DNA from: Tepidimonas fonticaldi
GTDB taxonomy: Bacteria > Pseudomonadota > Gammaproteobacteria > Burkholderiales > Burkholderiaceae_C
DNA length: 64,000 nucleotides
Assembly: GCF_007556755.1 (NCBI RefSeq)
Contig: NZ_VJOO01000001.1
Location: forward strand, 124,001-188,000
Reading direction: 5' to 3'
The first letter of the stretch is position 1. Each line of letters begins with the position of its first letter. Below are positions 40,960-53,467 of the stretch, piece by piece. A program made the translations under genes and the position numbers. The notes below the pieces were generated by a model that made no database searches, was not told the DNA's origin, and worked only from the letters and a program-made list of their open reading frames with translations.

Positions 40960-42204
40960 ATGGTCCCCGACGTCAACCCGCTGCTGCAGCGGCTGCAGCC
41001 CTACCCCTTCGAACGCCTGCGCACGCTGTTGGCCGGCGTCACACCCAACCCGGCCCTGCGCCCCATCAACCTGGGCATTGGCGAGCCGCGGCACCCCACG
41101 CCGGCAGTGCTGAAGGACGCGCTGCACGCCGCCATCGATGACCCCGCGGGCGGGCTGTCCGCCTACCCCGCCACGGCCGGCACGCCCGCGCTGCGCACGG
41201 CCTGCGCCGACTGGCTGCGGCGCCGCTACGGCATCGCGGTCGACGCGGCCACGCAGGTGCTGCCGACGCTGGGCTCGCGCGAGGCGCTGTTCGCGCTGGC
41301 GCAGGTGGTCATCGACCCGCGTGCCTTTGCCCGCGGCCCGGAGCCCGTGGTCGTTTGCCCCAATCCGTTCTATCAGATCTACGAAGGCGCGGCGCTGCTG
41401 GCCGGCGCCACCCCCTGGTACGCGCCCAGCGACCCGGCACGCAACTTTGCCGTGGACTGGGACAGCGTGCCCGACGCAGTGTGGGCGCGCACCCGGCTGG
41501 TGTATGCGTGCTCACCGGGCAACCCGACCGGGGCGGTGATGCCGCTGGCCGAGTGGCAGCGCCTGTTCGAGCTGAGCGACCGCCACGGCTTCGTCATCGC
41601 CAGCGACGAGTGCTACAGCGAGATCTACTTCCGCGACGAGCCGCCGCTGGGCGCGCTGCAGGCCGCCGCCGCGCTGGGCCGCAGCGACTTCCGCCGCCTG
41701 ATCATGCTGACCAGCCTGTCCAAGCGCAGCAACGCCCCGGGGCTGCGCAGTGGCTTCGTCGCGGGGGACGCGGCGCTGATCCGCGCCTTTACCCTCTACC
41801 GCACTTATCACGGCAGCGCCATGAGCGTGGCCGTGCAGCAAGCCAGCGCCGCCGCCTGGGCGGACGAGGCCCATGTCACCGCCAACCGCGAGCAGTACCG
41901 CGCCAAGTTTGCCCAAGTGACGCCGCGGCTGGCCGAAGTGATGGATGTGCGATTGCCCGACGCCGGCTTTTACCTGTGGGCGCGGGTGCCGCCGCGCTTC
42001 GGCGGGCGCGAGGGCGGCAGCGACACCGACTTTGCCCGCGACTTGCTCGCCCAATACAATGTGACGGTGCTGCCGGGCAGTTATCTGGCCCGCGAGGCGC
42101 AGGGAGTCAACCCTGGCGCCGGCCGCATTCGCATGGCGCTGGTGGCCGAGGTGGACGAATGCCTCGAAGCTGCCGAGCGCATCGTCCGCTTCATCCGGGG
42201 CTGA
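40960..42204 (+). CDS. dapC: Succinyldiaminopimelate aminotransferase DapC
   Basis: Class I PLP aminotransferase, 414 residues, acting in the succinylase branch of lysine/diaminopimelate synthesis. [43 protein letters not shown] near 190 and the PLP lysine in [17 protein letters not shown] near 255 are present. Context decides the name: dapD and dapE follow in the same direction. The ATG at 40960 is used. A TACCAT -10-like box lies about 12 bases upstream. Confidence 0.92.
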   Translation: MVPDVNPLLQRLQPYPFERLRTLLAGVTPNPALRPINLGIGEPRHPTPAVLKDALHAAIDDPAGGLSAYPATAGTPALRTACADWLRRRYGIAVDAATQVLPTLGSREALFALAQVVIDPRAFARGPEPVVVCPNPFYQIYEGAALLAGATPWYAPSDPARNFAVDWDSVPDAVWARTRLVYACSPGNPTGAVMPLAEWQRLFELSDRHGFVIASDECYSEIYFRDEPPLGALQAAAALGRSDFRRLIMLTSLSKRSNAPGLRSGFVAGDAALIRAFTLYRTYHGSAMSVAVQQASAAAWADEAHVTANREQYRAKFAQVTPRLAEVMDVRLPDAGFYLWARVPPRFGGREGGSDTDFARDLLAQYNVTVLPGSYLAREAQGVNPGAGRIRMALVAEVDECLEAAERIVRFIRG

Positions 42205-42247
42205 AGGCCGCCCTTGCCGCCCCGCCCCACGATCCACGCCTACGACC

Positions 42248-43072
42248 ATGACCCAACAACTGCAGCAGATCATCGAAAACGCCTGGGACAACCGCGCCCA
42301 GCTCTCGCCCGGCAACGCCCCGCAGGAAGTCGTCGATGCCGTCGAGCATGTGATCAGCGAGCTCAACAACGGCCGGCTGCGCGTCGCCACCCGCCAGGGC
42401 GTGGGACAGTGGACGGTCCATCAGTGGATCAAGAAGGCGGTGCTGCTGAGCTTTCGCCTGAACGACAACGAAATCATGCAGGCGGGCGACTTGGCCTTCT
42501 ACGACAAGGTCAAGACCAAGTTTTCCCGCCTCAGCCCGCAGGAGATGGCCGCCACCGGCGTGCGCGTGGTGCCGCCGGCGGTGGCGCGCCGCGGCAGCTT
42601 CATCGCCAAGGGCGCGATCCTGATGCCGAGCTACGTCAACATCGGCGCCTACGTCGATGAAGGCACGATGGTCGACACCTGGGCCACGGTCGGCTCGTGT
42701 GCCCAGGTCGGCAAGAACGTGCACCTGTCGGGCGGCGTGGGCCTGGGCGGCGTGCTGGAGCCGCTGCAGGCCAACCCGACCATCATCGAGGACAACTGCT
42801 TCATCGGCGCGCGCTCCGAAATCGTCGAGGGTGTCATCGTCGAGGAAAACTCCGTCATCTCGATGGGCGTCTACATCGGCCAGAGCACGCCGATCTACGA
42901 CCGCACGACGGGCGAGATCCTCTACGGCCGCGTGCCGGCCGGCTCGGTGGTCATCAGCGGCAGCCTGCCCAAGGACGGCGGCAAGTACAGCCTGTACGCC
43001 GCCATCATCGTCAAGCGCGTGGACGCGCAGACGCGCGCCAAGACGAGCCTCAACGAGCTGCTGCGCGACTGA
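42248..43072 (+). CDS. dapD: Tetrahydrodipicolinate N-succinyltransferase DapD
   Basis: 274-residue left-handed beta-helix enzyme that succinylates tetrahydrodipicolinate with succinyl-CoA. The hexapeptide repeats run through residues 105-235, with [22 protein letters not shown] and [14 protein letters not shown] typical of DapD. Length equals the E. coli enzyme. Start [16 protein letters not shown] is the family N-terminus. It lies 43 bases behind dapC. Confidence 0.97.
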   Translation: MTQQLQQIIENAWDNRAQLSPGNAPQEVVDAVEHVISELNNGRLRVATRQGVGQWTVHQWIKKAVLLSFRLNDNEIMQAGDLAFYDKVKTKFSRLSPQEMAATGVRVVPPAVARRGSFIAKGAILMPSYVNIGAYVDEGTMVDTWATVGSCAQVGKNVHLSGGVGLGGVLEPLQANPTIIEDNCFIGARSEIVEGVIVEENSVISMGVYIGQSTPIYDRTTGEILYGRVPAGSVVISGSLPKDGGKYSLYAAIIVKRVDAQTRAKTSLNELLRD

Positions 43073-43110
43073 AGCCCGCCCTGCGCGTCACCCCGGGAAA
43101 GACACTGGCG

Positions 43111-44277
43111 ATGGGCCCGATGGAGCAACTGCTGCGGCTGATGGCCGAGAAGAAGGCGTCCGACATCTATCTGTCGGCCGCGTCGCCCGTGCTCATCAAG
43201 ATCAACGGCGTGTCCATGCCGGTCAACGCCCAGACCTTGCCGGCCGACGGCCCCTACCGGCTGCTGGCCGAGGTCGTCAAGCCCGAGCAGTTGCAGGAGT
43301 ACGACCGCACGGGCGAGCTCAACATCGCCATCCCCATGCCGGAGGTGGGGCGCTTTCGCATCAGCGCGATGCGCCAGCGCGGCACCTGCGCGGTGGTGGT
43401 GCGCTTCATCAGCGGGCAGATCCCCAAGGTCAGCGAGCTGGGCATCCCGCCGGTGCTGACGCAGATGATCATGGCCAAGCGCGGCCTGATGCTGGTGGTG
43501 GGCTCGACCGGCTCGGGCAAGAGCACGACGCTAGCCGCCCTGCTGGACCACCGCAACGAAAACACCACGGGCCACATCCTCACCATCGAGGACCCGATCG
43601 AGTACCTGTTCAAGAACAAAAAGAGCGTGGTCAACCAGCGCGAGGTCGGCACCGACACCGCCTCGCTCAACGTCGCGCTGAAGAATGCGCTGCGCCAGGC
43701 GCCGGACGTGATCCTGATCGGCGAGATCCGCGACCGCGAGACGATGTCGCAGGCCATCGCCTACGCGCAGTCGGGCCACCTGGTGCTGGCCACGCTGCAC
43801 GCCAACAACAGCTACCAGGCGCTCAACCGCATCCTCAACTTCTACCCGGTGGAGGTGCGGCCGACGATGCTCAACGACCTGGCCTCGTCGCTCAAGGCCA
43901 TCGTGTCGCAGCGGCTGCTGCGCACGGTGGACGGCGGCCGCACCCCGGCGGTGGAGGTCATGGTCAACACGCGGCTGATCAGCGAGCTGATCGAGAAGGC
44001 CGACTTCTTTGGCGTGCGCGAGGCGCTGGAGAAGTCCATGGCCGAGGAATCGCAAACCTTCGAGGCCGACCTGGCGCGGCTGATCCTGTCCGGGCGCATC
44101 ACGCGCGAGGAGGGGCTGGCCTACGCCGACTCGCCGACCAACCTGCTGTGGCGGCTGCAAAACGACGACCGTGCGCGCGCCGCGGCGACCGCGCAGGCGG
44201 CAGCCCCCCCCACGACGGGCGAGCCCGGCAAGGGTGGCGGCCCGTCGTTCGACGGTTTTCTCCCCCCCAAATCCTGA
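43111..44277 (+). CDS. pilU: PilU-like twitching motility ATPase
   Basis: 388-residue hexameric retraction ATPase of the PilT/PilU group that helps depolymerise type IV pili. Walker A GSTGSGKST is at 131-139, HILTIEDPIEYLFKNKKSVVNQREVG follows, then Asp box APDVILIGEIRDRETM and the His box HLVLATLHANNS. HILTIEDP with QREVGTDT favours PilU over PilT. The N-terminal MEQLLRLMAEKKASDIYL is also PilU-like. An ATG at 43120 is an alternative start. It lies between dapD and dapE without a pilT partner nearby. Confidence 0.88.
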   Translation: MGPMEQLLRLMAEKKASDIYLSAASPVLIKINGVSMPVNAQTLPADGPYRLLAEVVKPEQLQEYDRTGELNIAIPMPEVGRFRISAMRQRGTCAVVVRFISGQIPKVSELGIPPVLTQMIMAKRGLMLVVGSTGSGKSTTLAALLDHRNENTTGHILTIEDPIEYLFKNKKSVVNQREVGTDTASLNVALKNALRQAPDVILIGEIRDRETMSQAIAYAQSGHLVLATLHANNSYQALNRILNFYPVEVRPTMLNDLASSLKAIVSQRLLRTVDGGRTPAVEVMVNTRLISELIEKADFFGVREALEKSMAEESQTFEADLARLILSGRITREEGLAYADSPTNLLWRLQNDDRARAAATAQAAAPPTTGEPGKGGGPSFDGFLPPKS

Positions 44278-46408
<2,131 letters not shown>

Positions 46409-46412
<4 letters not shown>

Positions 46413-48409
46413 TCACCTTGCGCGACGTCACCCTGCGGCGGGGCGCCAAGGTCGTGCTGGACGGCGCCAGCGTCACCCTCCACCCTGGCGAGAAGGTCGG
46501 CCTGGTGGGCCGCAACGGTGCCGGCAAGTCCAGCCTGTTCGCGCTGTGGCTGGGGGATTTGCACGAGGACGGCGGTGAAGCCACCCTGCCCCGCCACTGG
46601 CGCATCAGCCATGTGGCGCAGGACATGCCCGAGACCGCCGAGCCGGCCACCGACTTCGTGGTGGCGGGCGACACCCGCTTGCTCGAGGCGCGCGCGCAGC
46701 TGGCCGCGGCCGACGCCAGCGGCGACGGCGAGGCCATCGCGCTGGCGCACACCGCCCTGACCGATGCCGGCGCCCACGACGCCCGGGCACGCGCCCAGGC
46801 CCTGATGCTGGGCCTGGGCTTTGGTCCCACGGATTGGGAGCGGCCGGTCAACGGGTTTTCCGGCGGATGGCGCATGCGGCTGCAACTGGCCCGCGCGCTG
46901 ATGTGCCCGAGCGACCTGCTGCTGCTCGACGAACCCACCAACCACCTGGACCTGGACGCCCTGGTCTGGCTGGAGAGCTGGCTGCAGCGCTACGAAGGGA
47001 CGCTGGTCGTCATCAGCCACGACCGGGAGTTTTTGGACGCGGTCACCCGCGTCACCCTGCATCTGGATCAGGGCCGGCTCGCGCGCTACGGCGGCAACTA
47101 CAGCCGCTTCGAAGAGATGCGCGCCGAGCAGATCGAGCAGCAGCAGGCGGCCTACACCCGCCAGCAGGACCGCATCGCCCACTTGCAGCGCTTCATCGAT
47201 CGCTTTCGGGCCAAGGCCACCAAGGCCCGGCAGGCGCAAAGCCGCCTCAAGGCGCTGGCGCGGATGGAGCGCCTCGCCCCCGTGCTGACGAGCGCGGATT
47301 TTCAGTTCGAGTTCGCCAACCCCGACGCGCTGCCCAACCCCATGCTCACGCTGCACGACGTGTCCGCCGGCTACCCCGGCGCCGACGGGCAGGCCCCGCG
47401 CGCCGTCGTGCACGGCATCCGGCGCAGCGTCTTGCCGGGGCAGCGCATCGGCATTCTGGGCGCCAACGGCCAGGGCAAGTCCACGGTGGTCAAGACCATT
47501 GCCGGCGTGTTGCCGCCGCTGGCCGGCCGCATCGTGCCCGGCAAGGGCCTGCGCATCGGCTACTTTGCGCAGCAGGAGCTGGACATCCTGCGCGCCGACG
47601 ACAACCCGCTGCAGCACCTGGTGCGCATCGCCCGCGAGGCCGAGGCGGCTGGCACCCTGATCGGCCAATCCACCCGCGAGCAGGATTTGCGCACCTTTCT
47701 GGGCAGCTTCCAGTTCAGTGGCGACGCGGTGACCCAGCCCGTGGGCACGATGAGCGGGGGCGAGAAAGCACGGCTGGTGCTGGCCCTGCTGGTGTGGCAG
47801 CGGCCCAACCTGCTGCTGTTGGACGAGCCGACCAACCACCTGGATCTGACCACCCGCGAGGCGCTCGGCATGGCCCTCAACGCCTTCGAAGGCACGGTGA
47901 TGCTGGTCAGCCACGACCGCGCCTTGCTGCGCGCGGTCTGCGACGAGTTTTGGCTGGTGAGCGACGGACAGCTCGCGCCGTTCGAGGGGGATCTGGACGA
48001 CTACCAGCGTCACTTGCTGGACGTGGCCCGCCAGCGCCGCGAGGCCCTGTCCCACCGCACCGACGGTCGTGAAACGGCCGCGCCACGCTCCCCCTCCGTC
48101 ACCCCGCAGGAGCGGCGCCGCCAGCAAGCGCAGCGGCGCCAGCAACTGGCCGAACGCCTCAGGCCCCACCGGCGCGAGTGCGACGCGTTGGAAGCGCGGA
48201 TGCATACCCTGCAGACCGAGCAAAGCGCCCTGCACGAGCGGCTGGCCCACGCCACCGACCGCACCGACATCGCCGAAGCCGGCCGGCGCCTCAAGGCCGT
48301 GGAGGCCGAACTTGCCGAAGTCGAGGAGCGCTGGCTGGCCGTGGCGGAAACCATCGAAGCGCTGGAACGCAAGGCCGCCCAGGCCGACGCGGACGCCACA
48401 CAAGCCTGA
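46409..48409 (+). CDS. ABC-F family ATPase (YheS/Uup type)
   Basis: 666 residues, two ABC domains, no membrane part. Walker A motifs are GRNGAGKSSLF near 35 and GANGQGKSTVV near 352; signatures FSGGWRMRLQLARAL and MSGGEKARLVLALL; Walker B LLLDEPTNHLDL twice. The linker (residues 230-310) and a C-terminal coiled coil of about 110 residues (RRQQAQRRQQLAERLR onward) are as in YheS. ABC-F proteins act on stalled ribosomes or ribosome assembly. The start overlaps the prmB stop as ATGA. Confidence 0.92.
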
Positions 48410-48414
48410 CCGCC

Positions 48415-49398
48415 GTGACCGCGTCGCCGTCTTGCTCGCCCTCGCCCGCCCAGCCGGCCCTCCCCCCCTTGCCGCCCGCCTTCTTGGACGTGCTGGACGC
48501 GTTGATACCGCCCGACCTGCGGCCGCGCGTGGACGCGAGCTACACCGCGCCGAAGGCGGTGGTGTTTCGCATCAACCCGCTGCGTGCACCGGATGCGGCG
48601 GCGGTACTGACCGCCCTGGCGCCGCTGCGCCCCGAGCCGGTGGCGGGCGTCGAGGGCGTGTTCCGATTGCCCGCGGACGATCGGGACGCGCTGACCCACC
48701 ATCCAATGGCCACCGATGGCAGCCTCTACATCCAGGGCGTGGCCAGCATGGCCGCGGTCTGGGCGCTGCAGCCCCAGCCGGGCGAGGAGGTGCTGGATCT
48801 GGCCGCCGCCCCTGGCGGCAAAACGGCGCTCATCGCCGCCAGCATGGCCAACCAGGGGCGCCTGGCCGCGGTAGAGCCGGTGCGGGCGCGTTTCTTTCGC
48901 CTCAAGGCCAATTTGCAGCGTCTGGGGGTGCGCAACGCCCAGCTCTACCTGAAAGACGGTGCCCAGGTCGGGCGTCTGGTCCCCGGTCGGTTCGACCGCG
49001 TGCTGCTGGACGCCCCCTGCTCGTCCGAAGCGCAGTTCACGCGGCTGGACCCCACGTCGTGGGCGCACTGGAGCCCCAAAAAAGTACGGGCCAGCGCCGC
49101 GCTGCAAAGCCGGCTGCTGCGCTCCGCGGCCGATGCGCTCAAACCGGGGGGCGTGCTCATCTACGGCACCTGCTCCCTGTCGCCGGAGGAGGACGAGTGC
49201 GTGCTGGATGCGCTGCTGCGCGAGCGGGATGACCTCTGGCCGGAGCCCCTGCCTTGGCCCGTGGACCTGCCCGCGCTGCCCGGCTTGACGGCCTGGCGCC
49301 AGCAGCCTCTGCACCCGGATCTGACGCTGGCCCGCCGCGTGCTGCCCACCGAATGGACGGACGCTTTTTTCCTGTGCCGGCTGCGCAAACGCGGCTGA
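48415..49398 (+). CDS. RsmB/RsmF-type RNA m5C methyltransferase
   Basis: 327 residues. The AdoMet site DLAAAPGGKTALIAASM is near 128, the catalytic Cys motif LLDAPCSSEAQF is near 200, and the release Cys is in IYGTCSLSPEEDE near 250, the two-cysteine pattern of NOL1/NOP2/Sun methyltransferases. No N-terminal NusB-like domain of RsmB and no C-terminal PUA of RsmF is visible, so the exact RNA target is open. GTG start at 48415, five bases after the ABC-F stop. It converges with the MFS gene. Confidence 0.9.
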   Translation: MTASPSCSPSPAQPALPPLPPAFLDVLDALIPPDLRPRVDASYTAPKAVVFRINPLRAPDAAAVLTALAPLRPEPVAGVEGVFRLPADDRDALTHHPMATDGSLYIQGVASMAAVWALQPQPGEEVLDLAAAPGGKTALIAASMANQGRLAAVEPVRARFFRLKANLQRLGVRNAQLYLKDGAQVGRLVPGRFDRVLLDAPCSSEAQFTRLDPTSWAHWSPKKVRASAALQSRLLRSAADALKPGGVLIYGTCSLSPEEDECVLDALLRERDDLWPEPLPWPVDLPALPGLTAWRQQPLHPDLTLARRVLPTEWTDAFFLCRLRKRG

Positions 49399-49405
49399 CC
49401 CCGGC

Positions 49406-50635
49406 TCAAGCTGCGCGTGTGCGGCCACCCACGGCCAGCGCCGCCCCGACGGCCAGCGCCAACGTCACCGCGCCGCCCGCCAGCGTCGCGGCGTACCAGC
49501 CGTGGTCCATGAGCACGCCAAACACCAGCGGCGCAATCGCAAAACCGGTGTCCAGGCCGGAATAGACCGTGCCATAGACACGCCCGGTCGCGCCTTTCGG
49601 GGTGGCGCGCTTGATCAACATGTCGCGGCTCGGCCCCCCGATGCCGACCGCCAGCCCCGTGATCGCCAGCAGAGCCATCGAGCCGCCGCCCCCCAGCCAG
49701 CCGGTCGCGGCCAGCAGCATCAGCGCCGCGCCTGCGGCCATGGCCCAGGCGACCACCCGATCGACCGCGCGCGCCCGCGCCGCGACGAAGCCGCCGACGA
49801 ACATCCCCGCGGCCCCCGCCAGCATGTAGGCGGTCACGGTCAGCGTCGCCGTCTCGAACGGCACGGCGTGCACCGCTTTCAGGATCGACACCGAATAGGT
49901 CTGGACCACCGCCAGCGTCATGGTGGACAGCAGGAAGAAGACAAAACACCACCACACCACGGGCAGCCGCAAAAAGGCCAGATCGTCCGCCCGGCTGGCG
50001 CCCTGCCGGCGCGGCACCACCTCGGTGTGGAGGTGTTCGCGCTGCCACCACAGCACCGCCAGCACACCCGCATACACGGCAATGGCCGCCCAATAAGCCC
50101 AGCGCCAGTTGCCCAGCGCGGTGATCCCCACCAAAAACACCCGCGCCAGCGCCCAGCCCAGGTTGCCGGTCAGCCCGTGCGCGCTGAAGGCGTGCCCCAG
50201 GCGCGGGGGCGACACACGCTGGTTGAGGATGGAAAAATCCACCGGGTGAAACGGCGCATTGCCCAGCCCGGCGAGCACGGCGGCGAGCAACAGCCCGGTG
50301 TACCCGTGGGACAGGGCCGCCGCCAGGGCCGACCCCATGAACAGCAGGATGGAGCCGAACAGCACGGGCCGGGCGCCGACGCGGTCGACCAGAAAACCCG
50401 ACAGCGCCTGCCCCACGCCCGAGATGACGAAGAACACGCTGGTCAACAGCCCCACCTGGGAGAAGCTCAGCCCGAACTCCCGCATGAACAGCGGAAACAG
50501 CGGCGCCAGCAACAGGTGCGAAAAATGGGAGGTGGCATGCGCCAGCCCGACCAAACCGATCACGGTCGCATCACGCTGCCAGGGCACGGGGACGGGCGCG
50601 TGAGCGCTGCCCGCTTCGGTTGGGACGGTGGACAT
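49406..50635 (-). CDS. MFS transporter
   Basis: 409 residues with about twelve hydrophobic segments. The first loop DRVGARPVLFGS between helices 2 and 3 is the MFS signature (usually DRxGRR). FPLFMREFGLSFSQVGLLTSVFFVISGVGQ and NAPFHPVDFSILNQRV recall the fosmidomycin-resistance (Fsr)-like group. The ATG at 50635 is preferred to an upstream start that would overlap the divergent dehydrogenase. Substrate unknown. It is monocistronic. Confidence 0.85.
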   Translation of the reverse strand: MSTVPTEAGSAHAPVPVPWQRDATVIGLVGLAHATSHFSHLLLAPLFPLFMREFGLSFSQVGLLTSVFFVISGVGQALSGFLVDRVGARPVLFGSILLFMGSALAAALSHGYTGLLLAAVLAGLGNAPFHPVDFSILNQRVSPPRLGHAFSAHGLTGNLGWALARVFLVGITALGNWRWAYWAAIAVYAGVLAVLWWQREHLHTEVVPRRQGASRADDLAFLRLPVVWWCFVFFLLSTMTLAVVQTYSVSILKAVHAVPFETATLTVTAYMLAGAAGMFVGGFVAARARAVDRVVAWAMAAGAALMLLAATGWLGGGGSMALLAITGLAVGIGGPSRDMLIKRATPKGATGRVYGTVYSGLDTGFAIAPLVFGVLMDHGWYAATLAGGAVTLALAVGAALAVGGRTRAA

Positions 50636-50744
50636 GGCCGCGATGGTACGCGAGTCGCTCCCTGGCCGCGGCCGCGCGGGTGACAGCCCCACGGAAAGCG
50701 GCGCGCGGGCCCGGGTGCCGGCAAGGGCGGCACAATAGCCCGGT

Positions 50745-51752
50745 ATGAACATCGTGATCCTCGACGATTACCAGGACGCCGTGCGCAAGCTCGCCTGCGC
50801 GCACAAGCTCGACCCCTACCCGGCCAAGGTGTACACCAACAACGTCAAGGGGGTGGGCCAGCTCTCCGTGCGCTTGCGCGACGCGGACATCGTCGTGCTG
50901 ATCCGCGAGCGCACCCAGATCACACGCCAGCTGCTCGACAAACTGCCGCGGCTCAAGCTGATCGCGCAGACGGGCTCGGTCGGCCGCCACATCGACGTGC
51001 AGGCCTGTACCGAGCACGGCGTGGCCGTGGCCGAAGGGGTGGGCGATCCGGTGGCCCCCGCCGAGCTGACTTGGGCGCTGATCATGGCCGCCATGCGGCG
51101 CATTCCGCAGTATGTGAGCCACCTCAAGCACGGGGCCTGGCAGCAGTCGGGGCTGAAGGCAGCGTCCATGCCACCCAACTTTGGGCTAGGCCAAGTGGTG
51201 CGCGGGCGCACACTGGGCATCTGGGGCTATGGCCGGATCGGGCAGATCGTCGCTGGCTACGGGCGGGCCTTTGGCATGCGCGTCGCCATCTGGGGCAGCG
51301 AAGCCAGTCGCGCGCGCGCCGCAGCCGACGGCTACGACACCTTCGACAGCCAAGCCGACCTGTTCGCCCACAGCGACGTGCTGAGCCTGCATCTGCGTCT
51401 GGCGGATGCGACGACGGGCTGCGTCACGCTGGAAGACCTGTCGCGCATGAAACCCACCGCGCTGCTGGTCAACACCTCGCGCGCCGAGTTGATCGAGCCC
51501 GACGCGCTGGTCGCGGCACTCAACCGCGGCCGCCCGGGCATGGCCGCCGTCGATGTGTTCGAGATCGAACCCATCCTGCAAGGCCACGCCCTGCTGCGCC
51601 TGGAAAACTGCATCTGCACGCCGCACATCGGCTTTGTCGAACTCGACAGCTACGAAAAATATTTTTCGGCCGCGTTCGACAACGTGGTCAACTACATCAA
51701 AGGCACGCCCACCAACATCGTCAACCCTGGGGCGCTGCACATGCGCCGCTGA
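50745..51752 (+). CDS. D-isomer-specific 2-hydroxyacid dehydrogenase
   Basis: 335 residues, NAD(P)-linked. The Rossmann motif is GIWGYGRIGQIVAGYGRAFG near 157. Catalytic residues are the Arg in LLVNTSRAELIEPDAL near 243, the Glu in DVFEIEPI near 270, and the His in CTPHIGFVELDSYEKYF near 292. The N-terminal LDDYQDAVRKLAC and the DYQ start recall enzymes of unknown substrate in this family. A CAATA element lies just before the ATG, so little or no leader is possible. Substrate is not predicted. Confidence 0.9.
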   Translation: MNIVILDDYQDAVRKLACAHKLDPYPAKVYTNNVKGVGQLSVRLRDADIVVLIRERTQITRQLLDKLPRLKLIAQTGSVGRHIDVQACTEHGVAVAEGVGDPVAPAELTWALIMAAMRRIPQYVSHLKHGAWQQSGLKAASMPPNFGLGQVVRGRTLGIWGYGRIGQIVAGYGRAFGMRVAIWGSEASRARAAADGYDTFDSQADLFAHSDVLSLHLRLADATTGCVTLEDLSRMKPTALLVNTSRAELIEPDALVAALNRGRPGMAAVDVFEIEPILQGHALLRLENCICTPHIGFVELDSYEKYFSAAFDNVVNYIKGTPTNIVNPGALHMRR

Positions 51753-51795
51753 CGGTGCGCCCCGGGGCCGCCCGGGCCCCGCGAGCTTCAGCACG

Positions 51796-53373
51796 TCAAC
51801 GGGGCGGGGGCGCGTTGCTGGCGGGCGGCTGCCAACCGCTCCAATCGAAGTCCAGCGCCCCGTCGGATGGCGCGGTACCGGCGGCAGGCGGTGCCGGTGT
51901 GGGTGTCGCCGTGGGCGTGGGCGGCAGATCGGTGATGTCCGGCAGCTCGAAGTCGAGCACGGAGGCCGCGGCTACGGCTGTCGCCGCCGACGAGCCCGCC
52001 GGTGCGGCCGACGGAGCCAGCGGGGCCTGCGCCAACACCGGCAGCAGATCCAGCACCCCGTGCAGCACGATCAGGTCATCGAACGCCGCTAGGGTGCGCA
52101 CCTGCAGCGGCGCGGCCGGATCCCCCGGCTGGGAGGCGAGCGCCGCCTCGAGGGTCGCCCGCGCGGCATCCCCCGGCCAGCCGCGCGTCAAGGCGTGCAG
52201 TAGCCCCGGGTCGGCCTCCACACCATCGGCGGTATCGGCCACGGCCAACAGGCGCTGATAGTGCTGCTCGTAGGTGGCTTGCGGCGAGCGTGTGTCCAGA
52301 CCGTGCTTGCGGGCCAGGGCCCACCAGCGCAGATACGGCGCTTCGCTGGCGCGGGGGTGCGCCAACACGAAGGCCCGCAAGGCGGCCACCGCATCCGTCG
52401 CCTGGCCGAGCGATTCGAAGAAATCGACCCGCTCCCACAGCTCGTGCAGCGCAGCGATGTCGAGCAGCGCAATCGGCACTTCCTGGAACACCGACGCCCC
52501 GGCCTCGCTGACTTCCAGCCCGGCCATGTGATCGCCCATCACCGGCGCGCTCGATCCGGTCGTGGCCGCCGTGGGTTCGGCCGCCGTGGCCGAGTGGATC
52601 GCTGCCATCACCTCGGCGGCGGGTGACGGTACCGGCGCCGGGGGAGCATCCGCGCCACCGCCGCGCTCCGCAGGCGCTGCCCACCACGGGGCGGTGGGCA
52701 CCGGGGCCACCGGTGCGGGCCGTCGCCGCAGCAGCCACAGCAAGGTGCCCAGCAGCCCCACGATCACCCCGGCCAGAGCGTACAGAATGCCGTCACCGCG
52801 GGCGCTGCGGGCGGCCGTCAGCTCGCGGTTCAGGCTCTCGACGGCCAGCAGCAGGCGCTGTTGCTCCGCGCGCAACGTGGCCAGCTCTTGCTGCACCGCC
52901 GGGTTCGGTTCCGCCCTGGGCGCCGGGGCGTCGGCGGGGACGGCCGCCGGCGCCCCGGCCGGATCGCCGCCCGCCTTGGTGCCAGGGGCCTGCGCGATGT
53001 CCACCGGCTCCACATCCGCCAACAGCGTGTACGCACGGGCGAACCGCATGGGGCAGCCGACGCGCAGCTCGACGGTGACGAACGGCTCGTTGACGGGCAG
53101 GCGTGAGCGCACGCGCAACACGCCCGCCCCCCGCGCCGCATCGCGCTCGACGGTGACGCTGACATCCGACGGGCTCAGACGCATCTCGCCATAGCGGACG
53201 TCCGCCTGCACACATTGGGCGCCGGTGTCGTCCCCCGTGGCCCCCGGGCTTTGCACCACAATATCGAGCGGCCGACCGATAATGACTGCGCCCTGCACCG
53301 CCCCCAGCGACTGGCCATGACCCTGCACGGCCGCCACGAGCAGCAAGCTGGTCAACGCGGATTTGGGGTGCAT
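51796..53373 (-). CDS. fimV: FimV-like type IV pilus assembly protein
   Basis: 525 residues. A signal peptide (MHPKSALTSLLLVAAVQGHGQS) and the FimV N-terminal domain (GAVIIGRPLDIVVQSPG ... DVRYGEMRL, VRVRSRLPVNEPFVTVELRVGC) are followed by a Pro-rich part, a coiled coil QQELATLRAEQQRLLLAVESL near 190, one membrane helix GILYALAGVIVGLLGTLLWLL near 228 and a cytoplasmic tail rich in Ala/Pro. The tail has a TPR-like helical region (about 320-460). No LysM domain is evident. It is shorter than most FimV proteins. It probably helps pilus or polar machinery assembly, with inner-membrane location. Confidence 0.8.
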   Translation of the reverse strand: MHPKSALTSLLLVAAVQGHGQSLGAVQGAVIIGRPLDIVVQSPGATGDDTGAQCVQADVRYGEMRLSPSDVSVTVERDAARGAGVLRVRSRLPVNEPFVTVELRVGCPMRFARAYTLLADVEPVDIAQAPGTKAGGDPAGAPAAVPADAPAPRAEPNPAVQQELATLRAEQQRLLLAVESLNRELTAARSARGDGILYALAGVIVGLLGTLLWLLRRRPAPVAPVPTAPWWAAPAERGGGADAPPAPVPSPAAEVMAAIHSATAAEPTAATTGSSAPVMGDHMAGLEVSEAGASVFQEVPIALLDIAALHELWERVDFFESLGQATDAVAALRAFVLAHPRASEAPYLRWWALARKHGLDTRSPQATYEQHYQRLLAVADTADGVEADPGLLHALTRGWPGDAARATLEAALASQPGDPAAPLQVRTLAAFDDLIVLHGVLDLLPVLAQAPLAPSAAPAGSSAATAVAAASVLDFELPDITDLPPTPTATPTPAPPAAGTAPSDGALDFDWSGWQPPASNAPPPR

Positions 53374-53467
53374 GCGGGGATTCCTGCGGACTGGCCGATA
53401 CGCGCTTCGAGAAGCATTCTGGTTGGCCGATTCTGTCACATCCGTTCCAAACGATACTGTATTGAGC

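Noticed and set aside
53374-53467. Promoter pair in the gap between fimV and the 3-hydroxyacyl-CoA dehydrogenase gene
   Set aside because: A few TATA-like and TTGG-like words occur, but no pair with proper spacing stands out enough to annotate.
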